Source: Sphingomonas sp. GC_Shp_5 (GTDB lineage: Bacteria; Pseudomonadota; Alphaproteobacteria; Sphingomonadales; Sphingomonadaceae). From it: a stretch of DNA of 64,000 bases. The position numbers and the translations under genes are program-made. The DNA lies in the NCBI RefSeq assembly GCF_026540855.1, contig NZ_JALNUP010000007.1, positions 62,001 through 126,000 of the forward strand, given 5' to 3'. The notes under the pieces were generated by a model. It searched no databases. It was not told where the DNA came from and saw nothing but the letters and a program-made list of their open reading frames with translations. This document shows, one piece after another, positions 25,748-35,639 of the stretch. Positions within the stretch are counted from its first letter, which is position 1, and each line of letters begins with the position of its first letter.

Positions 25748-26275
25748 CTACCCGGTTACCCGCGCTACCATCAGCGGCAGCGACGCCGTCTTGCTGCCAG
25801 TCACCTGCAGCACGTAGCGGCCGGGCTTGAGATCGAAGTCCACCATCTTGCGGATCCCCGAGCAATCCGGCCCATGGCTGTGCGCCACCGAGGCGAGCGG
25901 CTTGCCGGCGCTCACCACGTCGATCCAGACGCCCTCGCCGAGCGCGATGCGGTAGCGCCCCGCCCTCGCCACCGCGAACTGGAACAGGCCGGCCGTGCCC
26001 GGCGCCTCACCGCTCCTGGTCGACGGCGCGGCGAGCTTCACGCCCGCCTCGTCACGCAGCGTCGCGCGGACGCTGCGGCCGATCGTCAGCACCGGCGCCA
26101 GGCCCACCCGCTCGCCGGCCTGGATCGGCGTCATCGCCGTCCAGCCGCGCAGCGCCGCGGGCGGCGCCACCGGCCGTGCCGGGCACGCCGGCTGATGCTC
26201 GGCCATGCCCTGCGCCACCGCGGGCGCCGTGCCCGTCGCCAGCAACGCTCCCGCCAGCATCGCCGCTTTTCGCAT
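25748..26275 (-). CDS. Secreted hypothetical protein
   Basis: Product of about 175 residues from the ATG at 26275; ATGs at 26299 and 26311 are alternatives. The signal peptide is MRKAAMLAGALLATGTAPAVAQ. The mature part begins with PACPARPVAPPAALRGW, and later has GTAGLFQFAVARAGRYRIAL and KMVDFDLKPGRYVLQVTGS. The repeated 'RAGRYRIA' and 'KPGRYVLQ' strands suggest a beta-sandwich like those in pre-peptidase C-terminal or lipid-binding modules. No family was named with confidence. Confidence 0.65.
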   Translation of the reverse strand: MRKAAMLAGALLATGTAPAVAQGMAEHQPACPARPVAPPAALRGWTAMTPIQAGERVGLAPVLTIGRSVRATLRDEAGVKLAAPSTRSGEAPGTAGLFQFAVARAGRYRIALGEGVWIDVVSAGKPLASVAHSHGPDCSGIRKMVDFDLKPGRYVLQVTGSKTASLPLMVARVTG

Positions 26276-26385
26276 CCATGTCGTCGCCACTGCCGCCATT
26301 CCTTTAGCCATTGTTGCAGGCACCATCGGCGCAGGCGCGGATTGAGGCAAGGCGGCATCCCGCGAGATGGGGCGCCGGCCGCGTC

Positions 26386-27324
26386 TCAGTCGTCGCCATC
26401 CCCATCCGCATACCGTGCCCCGACATGCGCCTCGCCCCGCGCCGCGGCGAGCTGTGCCTGCCGGTGCCGCTCGGCATAACCCGCCCTCTGGGTCGCATCG
26501 CGCTCGGCGTGGCAGCGCGGGCAGGCGACGCCCTCCACGTAGAGCGGCGAGGCGCGATCGGCCGGGCTCACCGGCATCCGGCAGCCATGGCACAGGCTGT
26601 GCGTGCCCGGGGCGAGGTTATGGCCCACCGCCACCCGCTGGTCGAACACGAAGCATTCGCCCTGCCAGCGGCTGTCCGCAGCCGGCACGTCCTCCAGATA
26701 GCGCAGGATGCCGCCTTGCAAATGGTATACCTCCTCCACCCCTTCCGCCTTGAGGAAGGCGGTCGATTTCTCGCAGCGGATGCCGCCGGTGCAGAACATC
26801 GCTACCCGCTTGCGCCCGGCGAGCAACTCGTTGCGATGGTCGCGGAACCAGGCGGGAAAGTCGCGGAAGCTCGCGGTGTGCGGGTCGACGGCGCCGGCAA
26901 AACTGCCCACCGCCACCTCATAATCGTTGCGGGTGTCGATCAGCACCGTGTCGGGATCGTCGATCAGCGCGTTCCACTCGGCCGGCGCGACATAATGGCC
27001 GGTGTCGAGCGGATCGATCTCGGCCATCCCCATCGTCACGATCTCCGCCTTCAGCCGCACCTTGGTGCGGTGGAACGGCATGGCCGCGGCGCGCGAGTTC
27101 TTCACCTCCAGATGCTCGCAGCCCGGCAGCGCGCGGATATGGTCGAGCACCCGCTCGACGCCGTCGTCGCTTCCCGCGATCGTGCCGTTGATCCCTTCGC
27201 CCGCGAGCAACAGCGTCCCGCGCACGCCATTCGCCTCGCACGCGGCGAGCAGCGGTGCCCTGAGCGCCGCGGGATCGGCGAACGGCGTGAATCGATACAA
27301 AGCGGCAACGCGGATCGGCATCAT
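26386..27324 (-). CDS. trhO: tRNA uridine(34) hydroxylase, rhodanese family
   Basis: Oxygen-dependent enzyme that hydroxylates U34 of tRNA to ho5U (TrhO/YceA). The 312-residue product has the N-terminal acylphosphatase-like domain (about 1-100: [27 protein letters not shown]) and a rhodanese domain with the active-site loop [11 protein letters not shown] (Cys178). A C-terminal zinc-finger-like region is visible as [10 protein letters not shown] and CPRCHAERD. It is divergent from rnr, with about 80 bases between the starts, so the two share a promoter region. Start choice among 27336, 27324 and 27321 is uncertain. Confidence 0.9.
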   Translation of the reverse strand: MMPIRVAALYRFTPFADPAALRAPLLAACEANGVRGTLLLAGEGINGTIAGSDDGVERVLDHIRALPGCEHLEVKNSRAAAMPFHRTKVRLKAEIVTMGMAEIDPLDTGHYVAPAEWNALIDDPDTVLIDTRNDYEVAVGSFAGAVDPHTASFRDFPAWFRDHRNELLAGRKRVAMFCTGGIRCEKSTAFLKAEGVEEVYHLQGGILRYLEDVPAADSRWQGECFVFDQRVAVGHNLAPGTHSLCHGCRMPVSPADRASPLYVEGVACPRCHAERDATQRAGYAERHRQAQLAAARGEAHVGARYADGDGDD

Positions 27325-27405
27325 GCGCGGCCCCATAGCGCGGTTCGGGCGCCAGCAGGAGTGTTTCGCCATGGCGGATGGCGGCGAAATGCTTATCTCG
27401 GGCAC

Positions 27406-29682
27406 GTGGCTAAAAAACCAAGAGCAGGGCTGCCGACGCGGCAGCAGATCCTCACCTTCATCGAGCAATCGGACGTTCCCGCCGGCAAGCGCGAGCTCGC
27501 CCGCGCCTTCGGCCTTACCGCGCAGGACAAGATCCAGCTCAAGGCGCTGCTCAAGGACATGGCCGACGAGGGGCTGATCGACAGCGCACCGGGCCGCGCC
27601 TTCCACAAGATGGGCGGGTTGCCCAAGGTCACCGTGCTGCGCGTCGCCGAGGTGGACGATGGCGGCAACGTCTGGGCGGTGCCCGATCGCTGGGAGGCCG
27701 ACACGCCGGTGCCGCGGCTGCGGGTGCGCGAGCGCAAGCGCGGCGCGCTCGGCGTCGGCGAGCGCATCCTTGCCCGCACTGAGGAGGCCGGCAACGGCTG
27801 GATCGCGCACCCGATGAAGGTGCTCGCCAAATCGTCCGAGCAGATGCTCGGCGTGCTCCGCGCCGAGGGCGAGCGGTTCTGGCTGGTCGGCGTCGAGAAG
27901 AAGGAACGCCGCGAGTTCATGGTCTCCGACACCGGCGGTGCCGAGGCCGGCGATCTGGTGATGGCCGAGCTCGCCGGCAAGCCGCCGCGGATCACCGCGC
28001 GCGTCGTCCAGCGCCTCGGCGATCCGTTCGCGCCGCGCAGCTTCTCGCTGATCGCGATCCACAAGCTCGGCATCCCCGACGTGTTCGCCGACGAGACGCT
28101 GGTCGAGGCCGAGCGCGTCGCACAGACGCCGCTCGGCGATGACCGCGAGGATCTCACCCACCTCCCCATCGTCGCGATCGATCCTGCCGACGCGCGCGAT
28201 CACGACGACGCGGTCTGGGCCGCGCTCGACGACGACCCCGGCAACGCCGGCGGCTGGAAGGCGGTGGTCGCGATCGCCGACGTCAGCTTCTACGTCCGCC
28301 CCAGTTCGGCGCTCGACCGCGAGGCGCGCCGCCGCGGCAACTCGGTCTATTTCCCCGATCGCGTCGTGCCGATGCTGCCCGAGATCCTGTCGGCCGAGGT
28401 CTGTTCGCTCAAGATGGGCGAAGACCGCGCCGCACTCGCCTGCCACCTCCAGATCAGCAAGAGCGGCGCGCTGACCGCGTGGCGCTTCACCCGCGCGGTG
28501 GTGCGGATCGCGGCGAACATCGCATATGAAGACGCGCAGACGATCGCCGACGCGGTCGCGGGCGACGCCCCGAGCCCGGGTGCCGAGCGCCCGCTGCTCA
28601 ACCCCGCGCTTCGTCCGGGGTCGAGCGAGCGGGAAGTGGTCGCCGACGCCCTCGTCCCCCTGTGGGCCTGCTGGCGCGCGCTTGCCAAGGCGCGCGACGA
28701 TCGCGAGCCGCTCGACCTCGACCTCCCCGAACGCCGCGTCGTGCTTGACGAGAAGGGCCGGATCATGTCGGTGGCGCCGCGCGAGCGGCTCGACGCGCAC
28801 CGGCTGATCGAGGATTACATGATCGCCGCCAACGTCGCCGCCGCCAAGGCGCTCGAGGCCAAGAAGGCGCCGGTGATGTACCGCATCCACGAGCCGCCGA
28901 GCCGCGAGAAGCTCGCCGCGCTCAAGGAGTATCTCGACACGTTCGACGTGCCGCTCGCGCTCGGCCAGGTGATCCGCCCCGCCACCTTCAACCGCATCCT
29001 CGAGCGGATCGGCGAGGCCGAGTTCCGCCCGCAGGTGATGGAGCAGGTGCTGCGCACCCAGACCCAGGCCTATTATGCGCCGGAGAACCACGGCCATTTC
29101 GGCCTGTCGCTCGGCAGCTACGCGCATTTCACCTCGCCGATCCGTCGCTACGCCGATCTCCTCGTCCACCGCGCCCTGGTCTCGGCCTACAAGCTCGGCC
29201 CCGGCGGCCTTACGGCCGGCGAGGCGGAGGCGATGGAGGCGATCGGTCAGGGGATTAGCCAGCTCGAGCGCCGCGCGATGGAGGCCGAGCGCGACACCAT
29301 CGACCGCTATGTCGCCGCCTTCCTGTCCGAACGCGTCGGCCAGACGCTCGAGGTGCGGATCACCGGCGTCCAGAACTACGGCTTCTTCGCCACCGTCGAG
29401 GGCATCGGCGGCGACGGGCTGATGCCGGTGCGCGATCTCGGCGGCGAATATTTCCGCTTCGACGAGGCCGCGCGCACGCTGATCGGCGAGACCACGGGCG
29501 AGGAATATAGCCTCGGCCAGCGCCTCGAACTGCGCCTCGCCGAGGCCAATCCGGTGTCGGGCGCGCTGCGCTTCGAGCTCCCCCAGGGCAAGACGGCGCC
29601 GCCATCGCGCCGCCGTACTGATCGCATTCTCAAGCAGCGCGGCCGTCCCGCCAACATCCGCCACCAGGGCAAGCGGCGATGA
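27406..29682 (+). CDS. rnr: Ribonuclease R (3'-5' exoribonuclease)
   Basis: Processive exoribonuclease of 758 residues for structured RNA, including decay and quality control. It starts with a GTG at 27406 ([16 protein letters not shown]); sequence upstream in the same frame is unrelated. An N-terminal winged helix (about 10-75, [20 protein letters not shown]) is followed by cold-shock-like domains. The RNB catalytic domain (about 250-590) has the metal-binding [16 protein letters not shown] block and [16 protein letters not shown]-terminal S1 domain (about 640-725) has [23 protein letters not shown]. The tail is basic. A small membrane protein gene overlaps the stop by four bases. Confidence 0.95.
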   Translation: MAKKPRAGLPTRQQILTFIEQSDVPAGKRELARAFGLTAQDKIQLKALLKDMADEGLIDSAPGRAFHKMGGLPKVTVLRVAEVDDGGNVWAVPDRWEADTPVPRLRVRERKRGALGVGERILARTEEAGNGWIAHPMKVLAKSSEQMLGVLRAEGERFWLVGVEKKERREFMVSDTGGAEAGDLVMAELAGKPPRITARVVQRLGDPFAPRSFSLIAIHKLGIPDVFADETLVEAERVAQTPLGDDREDLTHLPIVAIDPADARDHDDAVWAALDDDPGNAGGWKAVVAIADVSFYVRPSSALDREARRRGNSVYFPDRVVPMLPEILSAEVCSLKMGEDRAALACHLQISKSGALTAWRFTRAVVRIAANIAYEDAQTIADAVAGDAPSPGAERPLLNPALRPGSSEREVVADALVPLWACWRALAKARDDREPLDLDLPERRVVLDEKGRIMSVAPRERLDAHRLIEDYMIAANVAAAKALEAKKAPVMYRIHEPPSREKLAALKEYLDTFDVPLALGQVIRPATFNRILERIGEAEFRPQVMEQVLRTQTQAYYAPENHGHFGLSLGSYAHFTSPIRRYADLLVHRALVSAYKLGPGGLTAGEAEAMEAIGQGISQLERRAMEAERDTIDRYVAAFLSERVGQTLEVRITGVQNYGFFATVEGIGGDGLMPVRDLGGEYFRFDEAARTLIGETTGEEYSLGQRLELRLAEANPVSGALRFELPQGKTAPPSRRRTDRILKQRGRPANIRHQGKRR

Positions 29683-30005
29683 CCGAGCTGCAGCGCACCG
29701 ATGGGCAGGGCGTCGAGCGCACCCGCTATATTGTCCGCGGCACCATCGCGCCGCGCTTCGTCGATGCCCGCGCGGTGTGCGCCGCCGATGCGATCCCGTT
29801 CGCCCCGGCCAGCCCCCGCGAGCGCCGGGCGCTGGCGGCGATGATCGCCGGCGGCTCGATCCGCCTTGCCGCGCCCGGGCGCTTCTATTTCGACATGGCG
29901 GCCTATGAGGCCGCGGCGGCCGCGCGCGCGCGTCGCCTGCTGCCGCTGTGGATCGGCGGCGCGCTCGCCATCGCGGTGATCGCGCTGCTCTTCTACCCGC
30001 GCTGA
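29679..30005 (+). CDS. Small C-terminally membrane-anchored protein
   Basis: Product of 108 residues. The N-terminal 80 residues have no recognised domain. One transmembrane segment lies at the C-terminus (about 86-106, [20 protein letters not shown]), so the protein is probably tail-anchored with its bulk in the cytoplasm. Its ATG overlaps the rnr stop by four bases (29679-29682), showing translational coupling to RNase R. Function unknown. Confidence 0.7.
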   Translation: MTELQRTDGQGVERTRYIVRGTIAPRFVDARAVCAADAIPFAPASPRERRALAAMIAGGSIRLAAPGRFYFDMAAYEAAAAARARRLLPLWIGGALAIAVIALLFYPR

Positions 30006-30015
30006 GCGCCGCGGC

Positions 30016-31167
30016 TCAGCAGGCGGTGAAGGTCAGCCCCGCGCGCGCTTGCAGCCGATCGCGCAGGCCCGTGCCGAGCAGCGCCCCCGGGGTCCACACG
30101 CCCCCGGCGCCGTCGCTCTCGAGCAGGTACAGCGCGGTCTCCGTGATCATCTTGCTGGTCGAGCCATAGCCCGGGTCGCGGTCGCCGGTGACCACCGCAT
30201 CGATCCGCTCGCCATCCGGCATCAGCCCGGCGAACAACAGGTCGTAATGCCCCGCTTCGCGCTCCTCGCGGCTCGGCCCCTCGCCCGGCTGCGGCCCCTT
30301 GTCGCCGGCGAACGGATTGAACTTGGCGATCGCCTCGGCGGCGACCTTGCCCATGTCGCCGAGCCCCGCGACCATCATCTCGTCGTAGACGAAGTCGGCG
30401 CCGTAGGCGTGGCCGAGCAGGAAGTTGGTGCGGTGGACGTTCTTGGTGTTGATCGGCGCCATCACGAACGGCGCCACCCAGCTGCCGATCGTCGCGTCAT
30501 ATTCGGGGATCATCCCCACCGGCTGGTGCGGCCCGGTGAACCCCGGGGTCAGCGCGAACGGGCTGGCGAGCAGCCCCATCAGCGACGGGTCGCGCGCCAG
30601 CGCCGCCAGCGTCGCCTTGACGCTCGCCGCGGTGCCGCCCGAGAAGCTCCCCTTCATCACCCGCACCCGCCCCTTCACCCGCGGCACCGGCCGGCCGAAG
30701 CGCGCGCGGGCATGCTCCTGCAGCGTCAGCACGCCGAGATCGAACGGGATCGAATCGAAGCCGCAGGAAAACACGATCCGCGCCCCGCTCGCCTGCGCCG
30801 CAGCCTGGTGCGCATCGATCATCGCCCGCATCCAGTGCGGCTCGCCGCACAGATCGACATAATCGGTCCCCGCCGCCGCACACGCCTCCACCAGCCCCGA
30901 CCCGTAGAGCTGATACGGCCCCACCGTCGAGATGATCACCCGCGCCCGCGCCGCCATCGCCCGCAGCGCCTCAGGGTCGTCGGCCTCGGCGACCACCAGC
31001 GGCGTCGCCGCCGCGCCTGCGAGCCGCTCGCGCACCGCCTCGAGCCGGGCCAGGCTGCGCCCCGCCACCGCCCAGTGCGCGACGCCACGCTCGGCCAAAT
31101 ACTCAGCCACCAGCTGCCCGGTGAACCCGCTCGCGCCGTAGATGATGATGTCGAACTCGCGGGCCAT
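30016..31167 (-). CDS. Saccharopine dehydrogenase-like (trans-acting enoyl reductase-type) oxidoreductase
   Basis: Product of 383 residues from the ATG at 31167. The N-terminal NAD(P)-binding motif IIYGASGFTGQLVAEYLAERG and the strand VIISTVGPYQLYGSGLVEACAAAGTDYVDLCGE are diagnostic of the saccharopine dehydrogenase/trans-enoyl reductase family. GARIVFSCGFDSIPFDLGVL follows. The substrate is unknown; members act on lipid or amino acid intermediates. It is convergent with the RNase R unit. Confidence 0.88.
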   Translation of the reverse strand: MAREFDIIIYGASGFTGQLVAEYLAERGVAHWAVAGRSLARLEAVRERLAGAAATPLVVAEADDPEALRAMAARARVIISTVGPYQLYGSGLVEACAAAGTDYVDLCGEPHWMRAMIDAHQAAAQASGARIVFSCGFDSIPFDLGVLTLQEHARARFGRPVPRVKGRVRVMKGSFSGGTAASVKATLAALARDPSLMGLLASPFALTPGFTGPHQPVGMIPEYDATIGSWVAPFVMAPINTKNVHRTNFLLGHAYGADFVYDEMMVAGLGDMGKVAAEAIAKFNPFAGDKGPQPGEGPSREEREAGHYDLLFAGLMPDGERIDAVVTGDRDPGYGSTSKMITETALYLLESDGAGGVWTPGALLGTGLRDRLQARAGLTFTAC

Positions 31168-31301
31168 GATCATATTCTCCCTGGCAGACCAGTGCGCTCA
31201 CTCTACCCCCACGGCGACACGCGACAAGCCCGCCCGCCGCTAGCCAGAATCGCCCCATCGGCTACTATCGAGAACCCACACGGCAAGGACGAGCAGCAGC
31301 C

Positions 31302-31763
31302 ATGACCTACACGATCGAGGCGATCGGCCATGTCCGCGGCGGCCGCACCGAGCCGACCGACGACGATTGGGGCACCAGCCATGCCATCATCCAGCTTGAT
31401 CCCGCCGTCTTCGCGCCCGACGCACTCGCCGGGCTGGACGCGTTCAGCCACGCCGAGATCGTCTTCCTGTTCGACCAGGTCACGCCGCAGCAGATCGAAC
31501 GCGGCGCCCGCCATCCTCGCGGCCGGACGGACTGGCCGCTCACCGGCATCTTCGCCCAGCGCGGCAAGAACCGGCCCAAGCGCCTCGGCGTGACGATCTG
31601 CCGGATCATGGCGGTGGAGGGCCTCTCCCTCCACGTCGAGGGCCTGGATGCGATCCACGGCACCCCCGTCATCGACATCAAGCCGGTGATGCGCGAGTTC
31701 CTGCCGCGTGGCGACATACACCAGCCGGCGTGGGTTTCGGAACTGATGGCGGCTTATTGGTGA
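31302..31763 (+). CDS. trmO: tRNA (N6-threonylcarbamoyladenosine) methyltransferase-like protein
   Basis: TsaA/TrmO-family SAM-dependent methyltransferase of 153 residues that modifies t6A37 of tRNA. The motifs IEAIGHVRGG, GLDAFSHAEIVFLFDQV, HPRGRTDWPLTGIFAQRGKNRPKRLGVT and GLDAIHGTPVIDIKPVM match the family in order. Compared with E. coli TrmO (about 235 residues) it lacks the C-terminal part, so it is the short type; exact function is less certain than the fold. It is divergent from the saccharopine dehydrogenase-like gene, 134 bases apart. Confidence 0.8.
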   Translation: MTYTIEAIGHVRGGRTEPTDDDWGTSHAIIQLDPAVFAPDALAGLDAFSHAEIVFLFDQVTPQQIERGARHPRGRTDWPLTGIFAQRGKNRPKRLGVTICRIMAVEGLSLHVEGLDAIHGTPVIDIKPVMREFLPRGDIHQPAWVSELMAAYW

Positions 31764-31789
31764 GGCGAGCACGATCCGCCGGCGATACC

Positions 31790-31816
31790 GCACGTTCATC
31801 GCTGACGTGAACGTGC
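31790..31816. promoter_or_regulatory. Perfect 9-bp inverted repeat
   Basis: GCACGTTCA and TGAACGTGC are separated by nine bases. It starts 27 bases after the trmO stop, with no T-run after it. It could be an operator dyad for the small secreted protein gene downstream or an mRNA hairpin. Confidence 0.4.
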
Positions 31817-31992
31817 AACCTCTGCCGTTCGGATCCTGCGGCGGGGAAACAGATTGACTCATGTCGTTGCGAGCATGAAAGAAGTCATCCTGCATTAAGC
31901 TTGCCGCAACATAGTAGGTAATCCGACGTGGTGCTTCCAACGCGGGTACCGGCAGATCTCGGGCGACGGACAAGACTGATGATGGAGAGCAT

Positions 31993-32274
31993 GTGCGAAC
32001 CTTATCCCTGATCGTCCCACTCATGGCATGTCTGGCGTGGCCGGCAGCAGCCCAGGTAAGCACGTCAGTGCAGAAGGGTATCAACGGCCCTTATGTCGTT
32101 TATGGCGGAACCGACTTCGGCAGGCGCGACGTCGACGTATCCCACGGGGCGAAAATAGGATCGTTTGGCAAAAGCAAGGACGAGCAGGTTTCATGTCTTA
32201 CCGAACGCAAATCCGGAAAGACGAAGTGCCTTACCTATGCTCGGTGGCGCAAGCTCGCTGAGCAAATGCCGTAA
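31993..32274 (+). CDS. Small secreted protein of unknown function
   Basis: Product of 93 residues from a GTG at 31993 with GGAGAG seven bases upstream. It has a clear signal peptide (about 1-20, LIVPLMACLAWPAAAQ). The mature part has a conserved-looking basic stretch and two Cys (VSCLTERKSGKTKCLTYARW) that may form a disulphide. No family was recognised. Base composition is lower in GC than its neighbours, so it may be a recent acquisition. The 229 bases before it carry an inverted repeat. Confidence 0.6.
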   Translation: MRTLSLIVPLMACLAWPAAAQVSTSVQKGINGPYVVYGGTDFGRRDVDVSHGAKIGSFGKSKDEQVSCLTERKSGKTKCLTYARWRKLAEQMP

Positions 32275-32319
32275 TCCGGATGTCCGCGCCCTACCTGGGC
32301 GGGCATGTTATCCCGCCCC

Positions 32320-34086
32320 TCAAGCCGCCTCGCTGAACTGCAGGCTCGCCAGCCGCGCATAGAGCCCGCCATGGCCGATCAGGCTGGCATGGGTGCCCTC
32401 CTCGACGATCCGCCCGGCATCCATGACGATGATCCGCTCTGCCGCGCGCACCGTCGCCAGCCGGTGCGCGATCACCAGCGTGGTCCGGTTCTCCATCAGC
32501 CGTTCGAGCGCCTGCTGCACCAGCCGCTCGCTTTCGGCGTCGAGCGCGCTGGTCGCCTCGTCGAGCAGCAGGATCGGCGCATCGCGCAGCAGCGCGCGCG
32601 CGATCGTCACCCGCTGGCGCTGACCGCCGGACAGGCGCGCGCCGCCCTCGCCGAGGAAGGTGTCGAGCCCCTCGGGCAAGGCGCGCAGGAAGTCGGCCGC
32701 ATTGGCCGCCTCGGCCGCCGCCCACAATTGCTCGTCGCTCGCCTCCCACAGGCCGTAGCGCAGATTGTCGCGCGCGCTGGCGCCGAAGATCACCGTGTCC
32801 TGCGGCACCATCGCCATCTGCGCGCGCACCGCCGCCGGATCCGCCTCGCGCAGGTCGACCCCGTCGAGCAGCACCCGGCCGGCATCGGGATCGTAGAAGC
32901 GCTCGGCGAGCTGGAACAGCGTCGACTTGCCCGCGCCCGACGGGCCGACCACCGCCACCGTCTCGCCCGGCCGCACGCTCAGCGAGAAGCCGCCAAGCGC
33001 CGCAGTGTCGGGCCTGGTCGGGTAATGGAAGCGCACCTGGTCGAACACCAGCGCGCCCTTCACCGGCACCGGCAGCGGCATCGGCGGCTCGGGCCGGGCG
33101 ATCTCCGGCTGCTCGGCCATCAGCTCGGCAAGCCGGCTCGCCGCGCCGGCGCCGCGCAGCAGGTCGCCATAGACCTCGGTCAGCGCGCCGAACGCGCCGG
33201 CAACGATGCCGCCGGTCAGCACGAAGGCGGCGATCGCGCCGCCGCTGATTCGTCCGGCGGCGACATCGGTTGCGCCCTCCCACAGCACCAGCGTGATCGA
33301 ACCGAAGATCAGCCCGATCATGATCGCGGTCATCACCGCGCGCAGCAGCACCCGCCGCTTGGCGGCCGCGAAGGTCGCATCCACCGCCGCGCCGAACCGC
33401 TGCGCCTCGCGCTGCTCCTGCCCGAACGCCTGGACGATCTTCATCGCGCCCAGCGTCTCGTTGATCAGCGACCCGACATCGGCGACCCTGTCCTGCGAGG
33501 TGCGCGACAGCGCGCGGATCCGGCGGCCGAGCACGGTGACCGGGAGGATGATCAGCGGGATGCCGAGCAGCAGCATGCCGGCGAGCTTGGGCGACAGCGC
33601 GAACAGATAGATCATGCCGCCGATGCCGGTGAAGCAGTTGCGCAACGCGATCGAGACGGTGCTGCCGATCACCGTCTCGATCAGTGCGGTGTCCGAGGTC
33701 AGCCGCGAGGCGATCTCCGACGGGCGGTTCTGCTCGAAGAAACGCGGGGTGAGGCCGAGCAGGTGGCGCTGCACGCCGGTGCGGATGTCGGCGATCACCC
33801 GCTCGGACAGCCAGGAGACGAAATAGAAGCGGATCGCGGTGGCGATCGCGAGCACGCCGACGATCATCAGCAGGTAATGGAACGACGACGATACCGCGCC
33901 ATTCGCCCCCGGGCCGAAACCGCGATCGATCACCCGCTTGAAGCCATAGGGAATGGCGATCGTCGCCGCCGAGGTGGTGGTCAGCGCCAGCAGCGCGATC
34001 GCGAGTTGCCCTGGGTAATCGAGCAGCCGCTGCCAGACGAGCATGAGATCGCCAAGGCGACGGCGGGGTGGGGTGGGCTCGGCCAT
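32320..34086 (-). CDS. MsbA-like ABC transporter (fused permease and ATPase)
   Basis: Half-size ABC exporter of 588 residues that acts as a homodimer. Six transmembrane helices span about 20-310. The nucleotide-binding domain (about 345-580) has Walker A GPSGAGKSTLFQL, the Q-loop MVPQDTVIFG, the signature LSGGQRQRVTIARAL, Walker B APILLLDEATSALD and the switch IAHRLATV. The closest groups are lipid/multidrug exporters of the MsbA type; the cargo is unknown. No neighbouring genes suggest a pathway. Confidence 0.92.
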   Translation of the reverse strand: MAEPTPPRRRLGDLMLVWQRLLDYPGQLAIALLALTTTSAATIAIPYGFKRVIDRGFGPGANGAVSSSFHYLLMIVGVLAIATAIRFYFVSWLSERVIADIRTGVQRHLLGLTPRFFEQNRPSEIASRLTSDTALIETVIGSTVSIALRNCFTGIGGMIYLFALSPKLAGMLLLGIPLIILPVTVLGRRIRALSRTSQDRVADVGSLINETLGAMKIVQAFGQEQREAQRFGAAVDATFAAAKRRVLLRAVMTAIMIGLIFGSITLVLWEGATDVAAGRISGGAIAAFVLTGGIVAGAFGALTEVYGDLLRGAGAASRLAELMAEQPEIARPEPPMPLPVPVKGALVFDQVRFHYPTRPDTAALGGFSLSVRPGETVAVVGPSGAGKSTLFQLAERFYDPDAGRVLLDGVDLREADPAAVRAQMAMVPQDTVIFGASARDNLRYGLWEASDEQLWAAAEAANAADFLRALPEGLDTFLGEGGARLSGGQRQRVTIARALLRDAPILLLDEATSALDAESERLVQQALERLMENRTTLVIAHRLATVRAAERIIVMDAGRIVEEGTHASLIGHGGLYARLASLQFSEAA

Positions 34087-34406
34087 GCCGCCGCCTAGCA
34101 GCCGAGACGGATGCGCTCAACGCCGGTGCGGGATGATGCCGTCACTGGGTGTCAGCCGGGGTCTCGACCTGGCCTATCCCCTGCCACCACCAGTGACGCC
34201 GCTTTCGCCAGGTCACGCCTCATCCCCGTCATGCTGACCTTGGTTCAGCATCCATCACCGGAACTGTGCCGCCTGCCTCGACGCGCAGGCCATGATCGCC
34301 CGACAAGTTCAGGGTAATGCAGCCCCAGCTGCCGCTGCGACGCAACAATCCTTACCTGGCATTTCCCGCACGACACGTCCGCCCAGGATACGCTACACGA
34401 TACCGC
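34087..34406. other. Intergenic region with a degenerate hairpin repeat
   Basis: No gene. At about 34226-34322 a block CCGTCATGCTGACC, a TTGGTTCAGCATCCATC core and a later ACAAGTTCAGGGTAATGC give a degenerate imperfect palindrome that resembles a second family of dispersed repeats. It lies directly before the PHA depolymerase gene. Confidence 0.45.
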
Positions 34407-35639
34407 ATGCTCTACGACGCCTATGAACTGCAGCGGAAAATGCTCGCCGGCGCCAGCGCCATGGCGCGGTTGGGCGCCGGATGGCTGCAGGGGCCGGCAA
34501 ACCCGTTTTCCTATATGGGCGGTGGCACGGTGGTCGCCTCGGCGCTCGAGGTGTTCGCCCATGCTGCTGCACCGCGGGGTAAACCGGCGTTCGGCCTCAC
34601 CCACACGGTGATCGACGGCGACGAGGTCGCGGTGCATGAGGAGATCGTCTTCCAGCGCCCGTTCGGCCAGCTCAAGCGCTTCCGCCGCGAAGGCATCGAG
34701 CAGGCGCCCAAGCTGCTGATCGTCGCACCGATGTCGGGCCATTACGCCACGCTGCTGCGCGGCACGGTTGAACGCATGCTCCCGGTCGCCGACGTCTACA
34801 TTACCGACTGGCGCGACGCGAAGCTGGTCCCGCTTGCCGATGGCCGGTTCGATCTCGATGATTACATCGATTATCTGGTCGCCTTCCTCGCCGCGATCGG
34901 GCCCAACGCGGGCCAGGGCGGCACCCACATGCTCGCGGTGTGCCAGCCGTCGGTGCCATGCCTCGCCGCGGTCGCGCTGATGAGCGCCGATGCCCATCCC
35001 TGCCGGCCGCGGACGCTGACCATGATGGGCGGCCCGATCGACACCCGCGAGGCGCCGACCGCGGTCAACACGCTCGCCACCGAGCGCCCGCACAGCTGGT
35101 TCGCCGACAATGTGATCGTCACCGTGCCCGCAGGTCACCCCGGCGCCGGCCGCCGGGTCTATCCCGGCTTCCTCCAGCTTGCCGGATTCATGTCGATGAA
35201 CCTCGGCAACCACATGCAGAGCCATTGGGAGATGTTCGCGCATCTCGTCCAGGGCGATGGCGAGGGCGCAGGCGCGACCAAGGCTTTTTACGAGGAATAT
35301 CGCTCGGTCTGCGACATGACCGCGGAATTCTACCTGCAGACGATCGACCGAGTGTTCCAGACCCACGCCCTGCCGCGAGGGCTGATGACCCACCGCGGCC
35401 GCCCGGTCGATCTCGCCGCGATCACCGATGTCGCGCTGCTCGCGGTGGAAGGCGAGAAGGACGACATCTCCGGGCTCGGCCAGACCAAAGCGGCGCTGAC
35501 CCTCGCCACCAGCCTTCCCGCCGAGCTGAAGCGCTATCTCGTCGCCGAGGGCGCCGGCCATTACGGCATCTTCAACGGCAGCCGCTGGCGCAACATGGTC
35601 GCGCCGGTGGTCGAGCAGTGGATCGCCGCCCACAGCTGA
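34407..35639 (+). CDS. phaZ: Intracellular polyhydroxyalkanoate depolymerase
   Basis: Degrades stored PHA granules to hydroxyacid monomers/oligomers in the cytoplasm. The start at 34407 (MLYDAYELQRKML) is the usual N-terminus of this family; a frame extension to 34317 has no support. Product 410 residues, normal length. The catalytic Cys lies in LAVCQPSVPCLAAVALM (Cys179), where this family has Cys rather than Ser, and the C-terminal GAGHYGIFNGSRWRN supplies His. MMGGPIDTREAPTAVN and YPGFLQLAGFMSMNL are other family blocks. No PHA synthase gene is nearby. Confidence 0.9.
   Translation: MLYDAYELQRKMLAGASAMARLGAGWLQGPANPFSYMGGGTVVASALEVFAHAAAPRGKPAFGLTHTVIDGDEVAVHEEIVFQRPFGQLKRFRREGIEQAPKLLIVAPMSGHYATLLRGTVERMLPVADVYITDWRDAKLVPLADGRFDLDDYIDYLVAFLAAIGPNAGQGGTHMLAVCQPSVPCLAAVALMSADAHPCRPRTLTMMGGPIDTREAPTAVNTLATERPHSWFADNVIVTVPAGHPGAGRRVYPGFLQLAGFMSMNLGNHMQSHWEMFAHLVQGDGEGAGATKAFYEEYRSVCDMTAEFYLQTIDRVFQTHALPRGLMTHRGRPVDLAAITDVALLAVEGEKDDISGLGQTKAALTLATSLPAELKRYLVAEGAGHYGIFNGSRWRNMVAPVVEQWIAAHS

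Noticed and set aside
27325..29664. A very long open frame antisense to RNase R, continuous with the TrhO gene
   Set aside because: It is an antisense shadow of a GC-rich gene (third-position G/C creates stop-free antisense frames). It contains no recognisable domain. The real TrhO starts near 27324.
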